A DNA stretch of 64,000 nt from the NCBI RefSeq assembly GCF_022346605.1, contig NZ_JAKRNT010000004.1, positions 186,001 to 250,000 of the forward strand, written 5' to 3'. The position numbers and the translations under genes were made by a program. Position 1 is the stretch's first letter. The number at the start of each line of letters is the position of its first letter. Under the pieces are notes generated by a model. The model saw only the letters and a list, made by a program, of their open reading frames with translations, was not told where the DNA came from and did no database searches. Positions 1-7,607 of this stretch are shown one piece after another. The stretch comes from Sporosarcina sp. ACRSL (GTDB taxonomy: Bacteria; Bacillota; Bacilli; Bacillales_A; Planococcaceae).

Positions 1-1
1 C

Positions 2-307
2 TTTTCAGTTGGTTCTTCTTATCTGGCGGATACCTATTTAGGATGGAATTGGTTCGCAACTGGATTTATCGCTTTCATTGTATTGTTAATCTTAACTTTC
101 ACCCCCATATACCATTTGATTGGGATCTTGTTTTCAATCGGGTGGGGTTATCTAGGGTATAAGGTCATATCCTTCATTACAGCCGCCACAGGGGGCGGGA
201 CCGGGCTAGTAATCACCCTCGGCATAATAGGATTTATTATGGCATTCCTTCTTACGCTAGGAGCTAGAATCGGAGGAAAGGAATACCTAGATGATATTGG
301 AAATTAA
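2..307 (+). CDS. membrane protein, partial at its 5' end
   Basis: The reading frame is open to the left edge of the window, so the gene starts outside it. The visible 101 residues hold at least two strongly hydrophobic stretches with a Gly-rich segment between them and end in the charged tail KEYLDDIGN. This is consistent with a small integral membrane protein. I do not recognise the family. An internal TTG at 83 could serve as a start, but no good ribosome binding site precedes it, so a truncated 5' end is more likely. The next gene follows after about 75 bp on the same strand. Confidence 0.6.
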   Translation, partial: FSVGSSYLADTYLGWNWFATGFIAFIVLLILTFTPIYHLIGILFSIGWGYLGYKVISFITAATGGGTGLVITLGIIGFIMAFLLTLGARIGGKEYLDDIGN

Positions 308-382
308 CATTATATTTAAAGGATTCCTTTAAGGGTGGAGATAAGGGGTTTCCCGGAGAAAAATTGAAAGGGAGTGCTTACT

Positions 383-799
383 ATGACGAATAATGATGAA
401 CATGAACAATACGCTGAGCACTATTCTGAAAAGAAGTTTTGGAATAAGGTACTCAAGTATGCAAAGAAAGCCGGAGTTAAAGTTACATATGCCGCTTTGC
501 TTCTTTTTTACACATTGCAAAAACCAACGACTCCAATAAAAGCAAAATCGATTATTATTGGCGCTTTGGGATATTTCATTCTTCCGTTAGATTTAATACC
601 CGATGTTGCACCGGTCGTAGGATACGTAGATGATTTAGGTGTTATTATCGGTGCTTTGGTTGTTGTTGCAGCTCATATCGACAATGAATCTAAACAAAAG
701 GCAAAAGGGAAAATAGTAGAATGGTTCGGTGAGGGTGCTTTAGAGGAAACTGCGTCTGTTGATAAAGATATTGATAAGAATCAAGAGAAGAACGAATAA
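383..799 (+). CDS. YkvA / DUF1232 family membrane-associated protein
   Basis: A 138-residue protein whose central part carries the DUF1232 signature: a hydrophobic helix followed by a FILPLDLIPD-type motif and then a GYVDDLG segment and a second hydrophobic helix. Charged ends flank this core. In the family this motif marks small membrane-associated proteins of unknown biochemical role. The start is placed at ATG 383 because GGGAG sits 8 bases upstream; an in-frame GTG at 374 overlaps that ribosome binding site and is less likely. Function beyond the family name cannot be given. Confidence 0.8.
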   Translation: MTNNDEHEQYAEHYSEKKFWNKVLKYAKKAGVKVTYAALLLFYTLQKPTTPIKAKSIIIGALGYFILPLDLIPDVAPVVGYVDDLGVIIGALVVVAAHIDNESKQKAKGKIVEWFGEGALEETASVDKDIDKNQEKNE

Positions 800-936
800 T
801 CTAAAGGTAGCCGTCGAGTATTGGCCGGAGAGCTCTGCTACACAGTTGGCTTATACTGTCGAGTAAGCAGGGCATCCTTCTCTTATGTAGAATTTGGCAG
901 CCAATCAGTATTAACTGGGGCAACAAAATATGCAAT

Positions 937-952
937 TGGTTGCCTCCATTCG
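937..952 (+). repeat. half of a dispersed hairpin repeat
   Basis: TGGTTGCCTCCATTCG is identical to the right arm and flank of the perfect hairpin at 12143-12182. The partner arm here is degraded (GGGGCAACA at about 917), so this looks like a decayed copy of the same terminator-like element. Confidence 0.5.
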
Positions 953-1030
953 ATTTTCATTGTGAAATTAGTGTTGATGTTTGAAAAAATCATATTGAAA
1001 TGCTGCTTCTCAACGTAGTCACAACAAGCG

Positions 1031-1234
1031 ATGAAGGCAGAGACTTATCAGGAAAGTATTGGGCATGTAATCGGACATTCTCTTTCCATGCCTTCAGATG
1101 CAATACGTAATGAAGAGGATGCTGCTTTACATGATAATGTTATAAATCTTGAGCTCTCTGACACTGAGAAAGATACATTTATTAAATTACTGATTGGTCA
1201 AGGGGCAATTCGGAAAGAGTTACCATATCCATGA
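1031..1234 (+). CDS. small hypothetical protein, possibly a gene remnant
   Basis: A 67-codon frame from ATG 1031 with acidic, protein-like composition in its C-terminal half (LELSDTEKDTFIKLLIGQG). There is no convincing ribosome binding site, and the upstream 220 bases (811-1030) look non-coding and contain part of a terminator-like repeat. It may be the 3' remnant of a decayed gene. I do not recognise a family. Confidence 0.25.
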   Translation: MKAETYQESIGHVIGHSLSMPSDAIRNEEDAALHDNVINLELSDTEKDTFIKLLIGQGAIRKELPYP

Positions 1235-1388
1235 TACTCAAAAACAAAAAATGGACTTAATAGAAAATGAAATGTGTTGGATAAATTCCTATTTTGTTTT
1301 TGCCAGTTGTATTTGGAAGTACGTATCATATATTTCTTGAATCAGAACAGGTTTTTTCCTATTGCCTATTCAAAGGTTATTGAGTTGT

Positions 1389-1418
1389 TTGAAGTTCAGT
1401 ATTTGTATATAGTATAAT
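1389..1418 (+). promoter_or_regulatory. candidate promoter of the three-gene cassette
   Basis: A perfect -10 hexamer TATAAT at 1413-1418 is preceded, with an 18-bp spacer, by TTGAAG (1389-1394), a 4/6 match to TTGACA. It lies about 30 bp upstream of the first gene of the cassette at 1450. The call rests only on these hexamers and spacing. Confidence 0.45.
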
Positions 1419-1449
1419 TTAATTAACATAAAATTACGATAAGTAGGGG

Positions 1450-2175
1450 ATGGAAAAATTGAGTACAAATGTTTTGTATCAAGTGAATGTATTTGGAGAA
1501 TTTATAGATATTGAGCCAATACCAGACAATATTATGAAGTTGATGCCATTATTATCAAATCTTCAATTGATGCCTAATACTATTCAAGAAATTAACCCGA
1601 ATTACGGTTTGAATCCTTTAAATAGAATTGCTTTTACATCTGCTAATATTAATTTTAGGGTTGAAATTAACAGTGATAAAATTGCTATCTTTCAAAATTC
1701 ACCGAATGAAAAAGGGATAAGTAATTCTTTGGAAGATTTTTTGCATAATGTTGAAATAGTAATCGATGTCATTTTAAAAGCATTTAGTAAAAAAGGAACG
1801 AGAGCATCATTAATAACAGACACTCTATATCTCGATTTTGAATTGGAAAAGTTAAATGCAATATATGATAAAGTTTCAAACCCATTAGATTATTTTATAG
1901 AAAATAGGCCTTTTGAATGGACAGTTAGAAATGTAAGTAGAGATGAGTACGGGAGTGAACAAACCAATGTGATTTTAGATATAGGACGTACACAGGGAAG
2001 CTTTAATAATAGTGCAAAGCGAATTGATTGTATTTCCGGTAAATTTGATATTAATACTATTTTTGAAAATAAAAACGAAAGATTTGATACAGAATCGGTG
2101 AGAGAATTTCTAATCTACGCGTTAGAAAAAAGAAATAGTATACAAAAACAGTTGGAGTCGATCTTAGTTGGCTAA
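1450..2175 (+). CDS. hypothetical protein, gene 1 of a three-gene cassette
   Basis: A 241-residue soluble protein with no signal peptide and no membrane segment. The N-terminal third has alternating beta-type segments (RIAFTSANINFRVEI). A central helix precedes NRPFEWTVRNV and NVILDIGRTQG, then a KFDINT segment and a C-terminal amphipathic helix. I do not recognise a named family. GGGG lies directly against the ATG, so an in-frame TTG at 1459, about 9 bases from the ribosome binding site, could be the true start. Gene 2 begins inside its last codons (8-bp overlap), indicating translational coupling. The cassette looks more AT-rich than the operons further right. Confidence 0.7.
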   Translation: MEKLSTNVLYQVNVFGEFIDIEPIPDNIMKLMPLLSNLQLMPNTIQEINPNYGLNPLNRIAFTSANINFRVEINSDKIAIFQNSPNEKGISNSLEDFLHNVEIVIDVILKAFSKKGTRASLITDTLYLDFELEKLNAIYDKVSNPLDYFIENRPFEWTVRNVSRDEYGSEQTNVILDIGRTQGSFNNSAKRIDCISGKFDINTIFENKNERFDTESVREFLIYALEKRNSIQKQLESILVG

Positions 2176-2782
2176 TCAGATGTATTATCAATTAAATTCA
2201 AGTGGAAATGCTACTGAAAATTATTTCAAAGGGTCTTTGGGAGAAGCTAATGATTCATTAAAATCAAAAACGTATCTTGTTGAAACTTCTAGCTTTTTAA
2301 AAGAAAATACGTTGAGTGAAGATCAAGTTAGTCGGAAAGAATTGCTCGAGAAAGCGAGTATTCAGTCTAGGAAAGAGGCTGAACGATTTACTAACATGTT
2401 GAAAAATGACTTTATCGAGGTTGGGTTTTTTTCGAGCTCAGAAATCTATTTACTTACTAAACTGAAAAAAGAACCTATCGAAACGAAAGATTGGTTGAAT
2501 AAAGTATTACTAGATAACCTAGATCAACCAAGCATCATAGTCAAATTATTACATATTATTGCAGATATAGATTATGAGATGATTTCTCCGCAAGGTCCTG
2601 TATTGGCACTAGCAGCTACTAGGATTCCTGATGACGAGGTTCAAGAATACTCAATAAGAGCATTTGAAAAGTGGGGCACCCAGGAGTGTTTGAAGGTTTT
2701 GAAGAATACTAGGTATCAAGAAGGATGGTTACAAGATTATGCCAATGAGGTAATAGAGGACTTGGAAGAGGAGTTTTCTTAA
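2168..2782 (+). CDS. hypothetical helical protein, gene 2 of a three-gene cassette
   Basis: A 204-residue acidic, mostly helical protein. The N-terminal half is charged and polar (about residues 1-85). The C-terminal half has short helices that read like HEAT-type repeats (QPSIIVKLLHIIADI, VLALAATRI, VQEYSIRAFEKWG), a fold often used for protein binding. That comparison is an impression, not a family assignment. The start is TTG 2168, with GGAG at 2154-2157; it overlaps the end of gene 1 by 8 bp. It ends one base before the ATG of gene 3, so the three genes are very probably one operon with a joint function. Confidence 0.7.
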   Translation: MANQMYYQLNSSGNATENYFKGSLGEANDSLKSKTYLVETSSFLKENTLSEDQVSRKELLEKASIQSRKEAERFTNMLKNDFIEVGFFSSSEIYLLTKLKKEPIETKDWLNKVLLDNLDQPSIIVKLLHIIADIDYEMISPQGPVLALAATRIPDDEVQEYSIRAFEKWGTQECLKVLKNTRYQEGWLQDYANEVIEDLEEEFS

Positions 2783-2783
2783 T

Positions 2784-3299
2784 ATGACATATTTAGTTAG
2801 GAAATATAGTCGTGGAAAATGGCCGAAAGAAGATTTCGACAAATGTCCAGTGGAAGCCTTGCGTGCTGATGCAATAACAAGTTGTTTAAGAACTACAAAT
2901 GATACTTTATCTACTTGGGAAATAGAATCCCTTGAAAATGTGGAAGATGCTGTATTAGCATTGGTTTCAGGATTTGATAAATTAGCAACGGTAGATGTTT
3001 TGATTTTTAGTATTAATGAAGTGGAAAAAAGAGGGTTTAAAGTAGAGTTAACACCTGGAGATACTCCAATAGAGGAACTAAAAAATACTCATATGGATAT
3101 TACAGGTTTAACTTATAAAACTGTCGGAGAATTTTCAAGGCTAATGCTTGATACAATGAACGTTGATGGGAGAACAATGCGATTTACTGTCAAAAAGTTA
3201 AAAACTCTTTTTCAGGAAGCTATTGATAAAGGAAAAGTAGATGTAACATTATTGAAAGAACGATTACGTCTTGAAGTGACTGAGAATAAAGCATCATAA
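2784..3299 (+). CDS. hypothetical protein, gene 3 of a three-gene cassette
   Basis: A 171-residue soluble protein beginning MTYLVRKYSRGKWPKEDF, followed by a predicted alpha/beta core: ADAITSCLRTTNDTLSTWEI, then a segment in which a single Val/Leu-rich strand precedes a helix. I have the impression that proteins with this start exist in other bacteria as uncharacterised proteins, but I cannot name a family or function. It starts one base after the stop of gene 2. It has no membrane segments and no catalytic motif I can point to. No terminator of clear quality follows. Confidence 0.7.
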   Translation: MTYLVRKYSRGKWPKEDFDKCPVEALRADAITSCLRTTNDTLSTWEIESLENVEDAVLALVSGFDKLATVDVLIFSINEVEKRGFKVELTPGDTPIEELKNTHMDITGLTYKTVGEFSRLMLDTMNVDGRTMRFTVKKLKTLFQEAIDKGKVDVTLLKERLRLEVTENKAS

Positions 3300-3590
3300 T
3301 TTAATATTTATACACCTAACTAGATGCCTTTTTACAGTCTATTTTCGTTGCTGGAAATTCTTTGTTTCTAATGGAGGACAACCATATCGATATTTGGTTG
3401 TCCTTCAATTGACTTTTCAATATGAATCAATATTGTATTGTATTTCGTTTAATATAATCGTAAACCACTAAATTTTAAAAAGGTAAAATGTTGTAGTTAT
3501 TAAGGCAAAGACCACCAAACTCCAGGGTGGAAATATTGCCGGATATCCATGCATGTCATTTTAAGATATGAGATCTGAATGAACAGTTGA
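3300..3590. other. intergenic region without recognisable genes
   Basis: AT-rich sequence after the three-gene cassette. A weak inverted repeat near 3366-3408 (AGGACAACCA and TGGTTGTCCT) followed by a T-rich stretch may terminate the cassette transcript. No credible reading frame is seen on either strand. Confidence 0.4.
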
Positions 3591-3735
3591 TTTAAATCGA
3601 TGGAATTACAACGATTTCAATGGACATCTTTTCATTTATACACTGCAATCGATTGGTTGAGGCTGTAGTTGTGCTTCTTCAAGTAAAGAAGAAGCCGAAA
3701 TAACTTTCAAACTATCATTTGGATGCTGCCGATTT
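3591..3735 (+). pseudogene. decayed copy of the gene at 24553
   Basis: Base-by-base comparison shows that this stretch matches 24568-24722, inside the intact 118-residue gene at 24553, in the same orientation. Landmarks shared are CATCTTTTCATTTA, GATTGGTTGAGGC (GATTGATCGAGGC there), and CATTTGGATGCTGC (CATTTGGACGCTGC there) in the same order and nearly the same spacing. Frameshifts and stops make the copy non-coding. It appears to be a relic of an ancestral duplication or of a lost island of related composition. Confidence 0.65.
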
Positions 3736-3736
3736 A

Positions 3737-3933
3737 AGAGAATTCATTCGAAGTTGTCTAAGTTAATATCCCCGATGTCTGATGAAGACACGCCCGTTTT
3801 TCATACATGAGATCCACGATTTTCTCTGACAATGTCATGCCTCCCATTCCCCTAGAGAATACCATACGAAAGTGGTTTTAGAGGAAATAGCTTGAAGAAT
3901 TTATTCCTCCTTAATTCTCTTGGTTTCCGTGTT
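3737..3933. other. gene debris between pseudogenes
   Basis: The minus strand holds a 26- to 29-codon frame (MTLSEKIVDLMYEKRACL) ending near 3760, behind a GGGAGG sequence that sits too close to the ATG to be a normal ribosome binding site. It may be another remnant. Nothing else is supportable. Confidence 0.3.
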
Positions 3934-4032
3934 TTATTTATCACGAATTGCCTGTAATTTCTCATCAAATCGTTTTCGATCCTCTTCCACGATTTCCGCT
4001 GCCGTCTTGCGTTTTCGGAGGACTTTTTTCAC
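3934..4032 (-). pseudogene. small charged helical protein, frameshifted second copy
   Basis: On the minus strand a 32-residue frame from GTG 4032 contains AAEIVEEDRKRFDEKLQAIR. Just upstream, in another frame, lies MDDLHK, so a one-base shift would join them into a protein that parallels the neighbour at 4056-4163 (AREIVEEEQKRFEE). No ribosome binding site precedes the GTG. This suggests a tandem duplicate in which one copy is frameshifted. Family unknown. Confidence 0.35.
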
Positions 4033-4055
4033 TTTTTGTGCAGGTCATCCATCGA

Positions 4056-4163
4056 TTATTCTTCGAATCGTTTTTGCTCCTCCTCTACGATTTCCCTTGC
4101 CTTATTGAGTTTGAATTTTGGTCTGATCTTCTTCTTCGTCGACTTTTCGATGTATTCATCCAT
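4056..4163 (-). CDS. small charged helical protein
   Basis: A 35-residue Lys/Glu-rich frame on the minus strand from ATG 4163, with GAGG nine bases upstream. The N-terminal half is basic (KSTKKKIRPKFKLN) and the C-terminal half is an acidic helix (AREIVEEEQKRFEE). The same C-terminal helix recurs in the frame at 3934-4032, which supports real coding history. No function can be assigned. Confidence 0.4.
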   Translation of the reverse strand: MDEYIEKSTKKKIRPKFKLNKAREIVEEEQKRFEE

Positions 4164-4244
4164 TCCATGCATCCTCTACAATAAGAAAGCGCGAGACCAT
4201 CCTCTCAGCCGGTGCTAAAAATTTTTGAGTTGAAATAGAAAGAA

Positions 4245-4278
4245 AGAGCCGCTCTCTACAGCATTGAGCGGCTCTTTT
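4245..4278. terminator. bidirectional terminator
   Basis: Inverted repeat AGAGCCGCTC / GAGCGGCTCT with T-rich tracts on both sides. It lies just beyond the 3' end of the minus-strand dehydratase gene. Confidence 0.8.
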
Positions 4279-4295
4279 GCATTTTTTATTTTAAG

Positions 4296-5255
4296 TCACT
4301 CAGTAGCACTTACAATCATTTGGTGAACTTTATCTAAATCTACATTCCCGCCAGAAATGACGGATACAATGTTTTTATCTTTCATGTTTATCTTATTGAA
4401 CATAGTTGCTGCGATTGTTGTTGCGCTTGACGGTTCAATTAGTTGTTTCGTACGTTCCATAACGAAGCTGAAGGCCTGCCGGATTTCATCTTCGCTCACA
4501 AGGACGAGATCGTCTAGATATTTCATCATTACAGGGAAGGTTAGGTCGCCTGGCTGGTTGGATCTTAAGCCATCCGCAATGGTTGTCGTGGCTCCGATTG
4601 CGGTGATTTCCTTGTTTTGCAATGATAGGTATGTATCATTCGCAAGCTCAGGCTCTACGCCGATCACTTTTATTTTCGGGTTCGTTTCTTTAATCGCAGT
4701 CAGGATTCCGGAGATAAGGCCCCCACCCCCAATAGGGACAATGATTGCGTCGATTTGTTCCACTTGGTCCAAAATTTCTAAACCAACCGTTCCTTGCCCT
4801 GCCATTACGAGTGGGTCGTCATAAGGAGGAATGAATACACCGTTTTCTTGATCAGCAATTTCCTGAGCTCTTGGTAATCGCTCAGCAGAAGTAGTTCCGC
4901 ACATTTCGATCTTGCCATTGTAAGCTTGAATTGCATTTATCTTACACTTGCTAACATTTTCGGGAACGACAATAGTTGCCGAAACTCCATATTTATTTGC
5001 GACATAGGCAACGGCTTGCCCGTGGTTGCCTGATGAGGCTGCTGTCACATACTTCCCGCCGTTTTCAATCGCTTGTATGACTTTATTGCTGGCCCCTCGT
5101 ATTTTAAAGGAACCTGTCTTTTGCAAGTGCTCCGATTTTAAAAATAGCTGATTTCCACATAGTTTGGACAGTTGCTCCGATTGAAGAATCGGTGTTACGT
5201 GTGCAATCTCACTAATACGTTTTCTTGCATCTTCGACATCTTTTAAAGAGATCAT
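4296..5255 (-). CDS. threonine/serine dehydratase-like PLP enzyme
   Basis: A 319-residue fold-type II PLP enzyme. It shows the PLP-lysine motif GSFKIRGA (Lys51), the SSGNHGQ loop (74-80) that holds the substrate carboxylate, the GGGGL phosphate-binding loop (176-180) and SGGNVD near the C-terminus. The length and the absence of a C-terminal ACT regulatory domain fit catabolic threonine ammonia-lyase (L-threonine to 2-oxobutyrate and ammonia) or the closely related serine racemase/serine dehydratase group; sequence alone does not separate these. The ATG at 5255 has a strong GGAGGGG site upstream. The gene is cytosolic and monocistronic or followed by nothing, with a terminator at 4245-4278. 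The DUF3899 gene 60 bp upstream is on the same strand. Confidence 0.88.
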   Translation of the reverse strand: MISLKDVEDARKRISEIAHVTPILQSEQLSKLCGNQLFLKSEHLQKTGSFKIRGASNKVIQAIENGGKYVTAASSGNHGQAVAYVANKYGVSATIVVPENVSKCKINAIQAYNGKIEMCGTTSAERLPRAQEIADQENGVFIPPYDDPLVMAGQGTVGLEILDQVEQIDAIIVPIGGGGLISGILTAIKETNPKIKVIGVEPELANDTYLSLQNKEITAIGATTTIADGLRSNQPGDLTFPVMMKYLDDLVLVSEDEIRQAFSFVMERTKQLIEPSSATTIAATMFNKINMKDKNIVSVISGGNVDLDKVHQMIVSATE

Positions 5256-5315
5256 GTTAGTTCCACCCCTCCGATTTAATATCCTACATCTATCAATTTC
5301 CTGAAATACTTTGAA

Positions 5316-5693
5316 TTAATACCCCAAAAAGACTACAGTAATTGAGGCAATGAGACTAAATGAAAAATAGACGGCGCCAAGCAATAGAATCTTTTTAAGA
5401 CTTGGATACTCTTTTTTATAGGCCGTTTTTTTACTATTTTTGCCTTCGAATTGCCTTATAGATTGCTCTCGTTTATTAATAGTGGAAAAGAAATGTTTGG
5501 AAGTAGAAATGAATGCATTGAAAAATCCGGCTTGCAGGACTAGCATCACGCTTCCAATTACTAAAAAGAAGAGCCCGATTAAAAAGATGACATCCAATAA
5601 GTGGACAAGATTTGTTGATGAGGAGAATAGCAGCATACTAAAACACAACAGAAAAGGTGCGGTAAGCAAGGTAGTAAACAACAACTTTTTCAT
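5316..5693 (-). CDS. DUF3899-like membrane protein
   Basis: A 125-residue protein with three hydrophobic segments (about 5-25, 33-55 and 103-124) and a basic loop between the second and third. The pattern of a GLFFL-type helix followed by a GFFNAF segment and a short Lys-rich stretch fits the DUF3899 family of small Bacillales membrane proteins. No function is established. It is read in the same direction as the dehydratase gene 60 bp downstream. Confidence 0.65.
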   Translation of the reverse strand: MKKLLFTTLLTAPFLLCFSMLLFSSSTNLVHLLDVIFLIGLFFLVIGSVMLVLQAGFFNAFISTSKHFFSTINKREQSIRQFEGKNSKKTAYKKEYPSLKKILLLGAVYFSFSLIASITVVFLGY

Positions 5694-5772
5694 AGGTATT
5701 ACACTCCTCTAACTTCTATGAGATGACCAACAGTAATTTATTTACAATTCAAATTGTTATTGCTAATTAAAA

Positions 5773-5786
5773 TGTAAGCGCTTATA
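5773..5786 (+). promoter_or_regulatory. candidate CcpA (cre) site upstream of oppA
   Basis: TGTAAGCGCTTATA matches the cre consensus TGWAANCGNTNWCA at every position but one. It lies about 45 bp upstream of the oppA start, so catabolite control of the importer is plausible. This is inferred from sequence only. Confidence 0.45.
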
Positions 5787-5829
5787 ATTGTATAAATATT
5801 TAAGAAATATTACAAGGGGGGAACAGAAG

Positions 5830-7497
5830 ATGAGGAATAAAACATGGATGGCATTTATTTTCCTAACAATTTTTGCTCTTGTTTTATCAGGTTGTAACTT
5901 CAATAAGCCAGATACTGACAAAGGGAGTACAGATGGGAAAGAAGGCACTACTACTGAAAAAGGCGAGACTGCAAAAGTAGAGCAAGTGCTGAGATTAAGT
6001 GCTTCGGCGGAAATTCCGACGATGGATTCAACAAAAGCGCATGACGGTGTTGCTTTCAACGTTTTGAACAACACAAACGAAGGTCTTTATCGTCAAGATG
6101 AAAACAATGAAAGTATTTTGGCATTAGCTGAAAAACATGATGTAAGTGAAGATGAAACGGTTCATACTTTCACATTAAGAAAAACGAATTGGAGCAATGG
6201 GGATCCGGTAACTGCTGCAGATTTTGAGTACGCTTGGAAACGTGTAATGCGAGAAGCAGGGGCCTATAACTATATGCTCGCGACGGCGGGCATTAAAAAC
6301 GCAGAAGCCATTATGAATGAGGAAATGGATGCGGATGAGCTCGGTATCAAAGCGACAGGTGATCTTACACTTGAAGTGACACTCGAAAGTCCGAACCCAT
6401 TGTTTGTCACACTGCTTGCCTTCCCGACATTCCTTCCGCAAAATCAACAATTCGTTGAAGAGCTCGGGGATCAATATGCACTTGAAGCAGAAAATGTATT
6501 ATCAAATGGACCATTCAAACTTGTTAGCTGGACTCACGAGCAAGGCTGGACATTGGAAAAGAATGAAGACTATTGGGACGCTGACAATGTAAAACTTGAT
6601 AAGGTTGAAGTGGTTGTCGTAAAAGAGCCTTCCACTGGAGCAAATCTATATGAAACTGGAAAAATTGATCGTACTGTACTAACATCTGCTCTCGTACAGC
6701 AATATTCAGACAACGAGGACTTTCAAATTGAAAAAGAATCCGGAATCATCTTTTTACGATTTAACCACAATCATCCGGTTCTTGGACATCCAGAAATCCG
6801 TAGAGCCGTTAATATGGCCATTGATCGTGATGGGTTAACGGATATCATCTTGCAAGATGGATCTACACCATTATACGGAGTTGTGGCAGGAGAATATTAT
6901 TTCTCCCCGGATGGAAAAGACTACCGCGAACTTAACGGCGATATCAATAAAGGGACGCCAGAAGAAGCCAAGGCATTATGGGAAAAGACATTAGCCGAAA
7001 TTGGAGAAAAAGAAGTCAATGTATCTATTAACATTGCTGACTCTGAATCTCATAAGAAAGTTGCAGAATACTTGCAAGCACAGCTTGAGGATAACCTTCC
7101 AGGATTTAAGCTTGAAATTAAGGCGGTACCATTTGCGCAACGACTCGAAATTGAAAAAGCTATCACATATGACCTTTCTTTATCCTCATGGGGACCTGAC
7201 TATAGTGACCCAATGACGTACTTGGATATGTGGGTGAAAGGCGGATCTGCCAACCGTATGGATTACGACAATCCGAAACTAAACAATTTGGTACAGCAAG
7301 CCTATACCGAAACGGATTTAAGCAAACGTTTTGAGATGTTGCTAGAAATTGAAAAAATCTTGTTAGTTGAAGACGCTGCAATCGCACCGCTTTACCAAAC
7401 GGGAGTTGCCATTCTGAAGAGGGGTACTGTCAAAAAATTGGTCAAACACCCATCAGGCGCTGAATTCTCCTACAAATGGGCTTCTATTGAAGAATAA
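5830..7497 (+). CDS. oppA: oligopeptide ABC transporter substrate-binding lipoprotein
   Basis: A 555-residue lipoprotein that captures oligopeptides outside the membrane for the OppBCDF importer. A signal peptide ends in the lipobox LSGC with the lipidated Cys22, followed by a Thr/Lys/Gly-rich linker and a full-length SBP_bac_5 domain (for example ANEGLYR-like NTNEGLYRQ, FTLRKTNWSNGDPVTAADF, and SSWGPDYSDPMTYLDMW near the end). The ATG at 5830 follows AGGGGGGAA; an in-frame upstream TTG at 5788 lacks a site. It is the first gene of oppABCDF, separated from oppB by a terminator-like hairpin that would raise oppA expression over the permease genes. Peptide preference cannot be read from the sequence. 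Confidence 0.93.
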   Translation: MRNKTWMAFIFLTIFALVLSGCNFNKPDTDKGSTDGKEGTTTEKGETAKVEQVLRLSASAEIPTMDSTKAHDGVAFNVLNNTNEGLYRQDENNESILALAEKHDVSEDETVHTFTLRKTNWSNGDPVTAADFEYAWKRVMREAGAYNYMLATAGIKNAEAIMNEEMDADELGIKATGDLTLEVTLESPNPLFVTLLAFPTFLPQNQQFVEELGDQYALEAENVLSNGPFKLVSWTHEQGWTLEKNEDYWDADNVKLDKVEVVVVKEPSTGANLYETGKIDRTVLTSALVQQYSDNEDFQIEKESGIIFLRFNHNHPVLGHPEIRRAVNMAIDRDGLTDIILQDGSTPLYGVVAGEYYFSPDGKDYRELNGDINKGTPEEAKALWEKTLAEIGEKEVNVSINIADSESHKKVAEYLQAQLEDNLPGFKLEIKAVPFAQRLEIEKAITYDLSLSSWGPDYSDPMTYLDMWVKGGSANRMDYDNPKLNNLVQQAYTETDLSKRFEMLLEIEKILLVEDAAIAPLYQTGVAILKRGTVKKLVKHPSGAEFSYKWASIEE

Positions 7498-7521
7498 TTT
7501 AAACTAAAGCGTCGGAAAAGC

Positions 7522-7552
7522 GGGGGTGTCCAACTGGTGCACCCCTCTTTTT
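7522..7552 (+). terminator. partial terminator between oppA and oppB
   Basis: GGGGTG (7523-7528) pairs with CACCCC (7540-7545) and is followed by CTTTTTG. It lies between the stop of oppA and the ribosome binding site of oppB, where leaky termination is common in binding-protein operons. Confidence 0.7.
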
Positions 7553-7607
7553 GATTTATGGACGGAGCAAAGTATTGGGCAAAGTATTTTGGGATAGGGG
7601 GGTCAAT

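Noticed and set aside
821..1018. Small plus-strand gene after the YkvA-type gene
   Set aside because: No ribosome binding site, Cys/Ser-rich composition, and it runs through a decayed hairpin repeat (937-952).
3920..4218. Overlapping plus-strand frames in the debris region
   Set aside because: They are Phe/Leu/Ser-rich shadows of the minus-strand Lys/Glu-rich small genes at 3934-4163.
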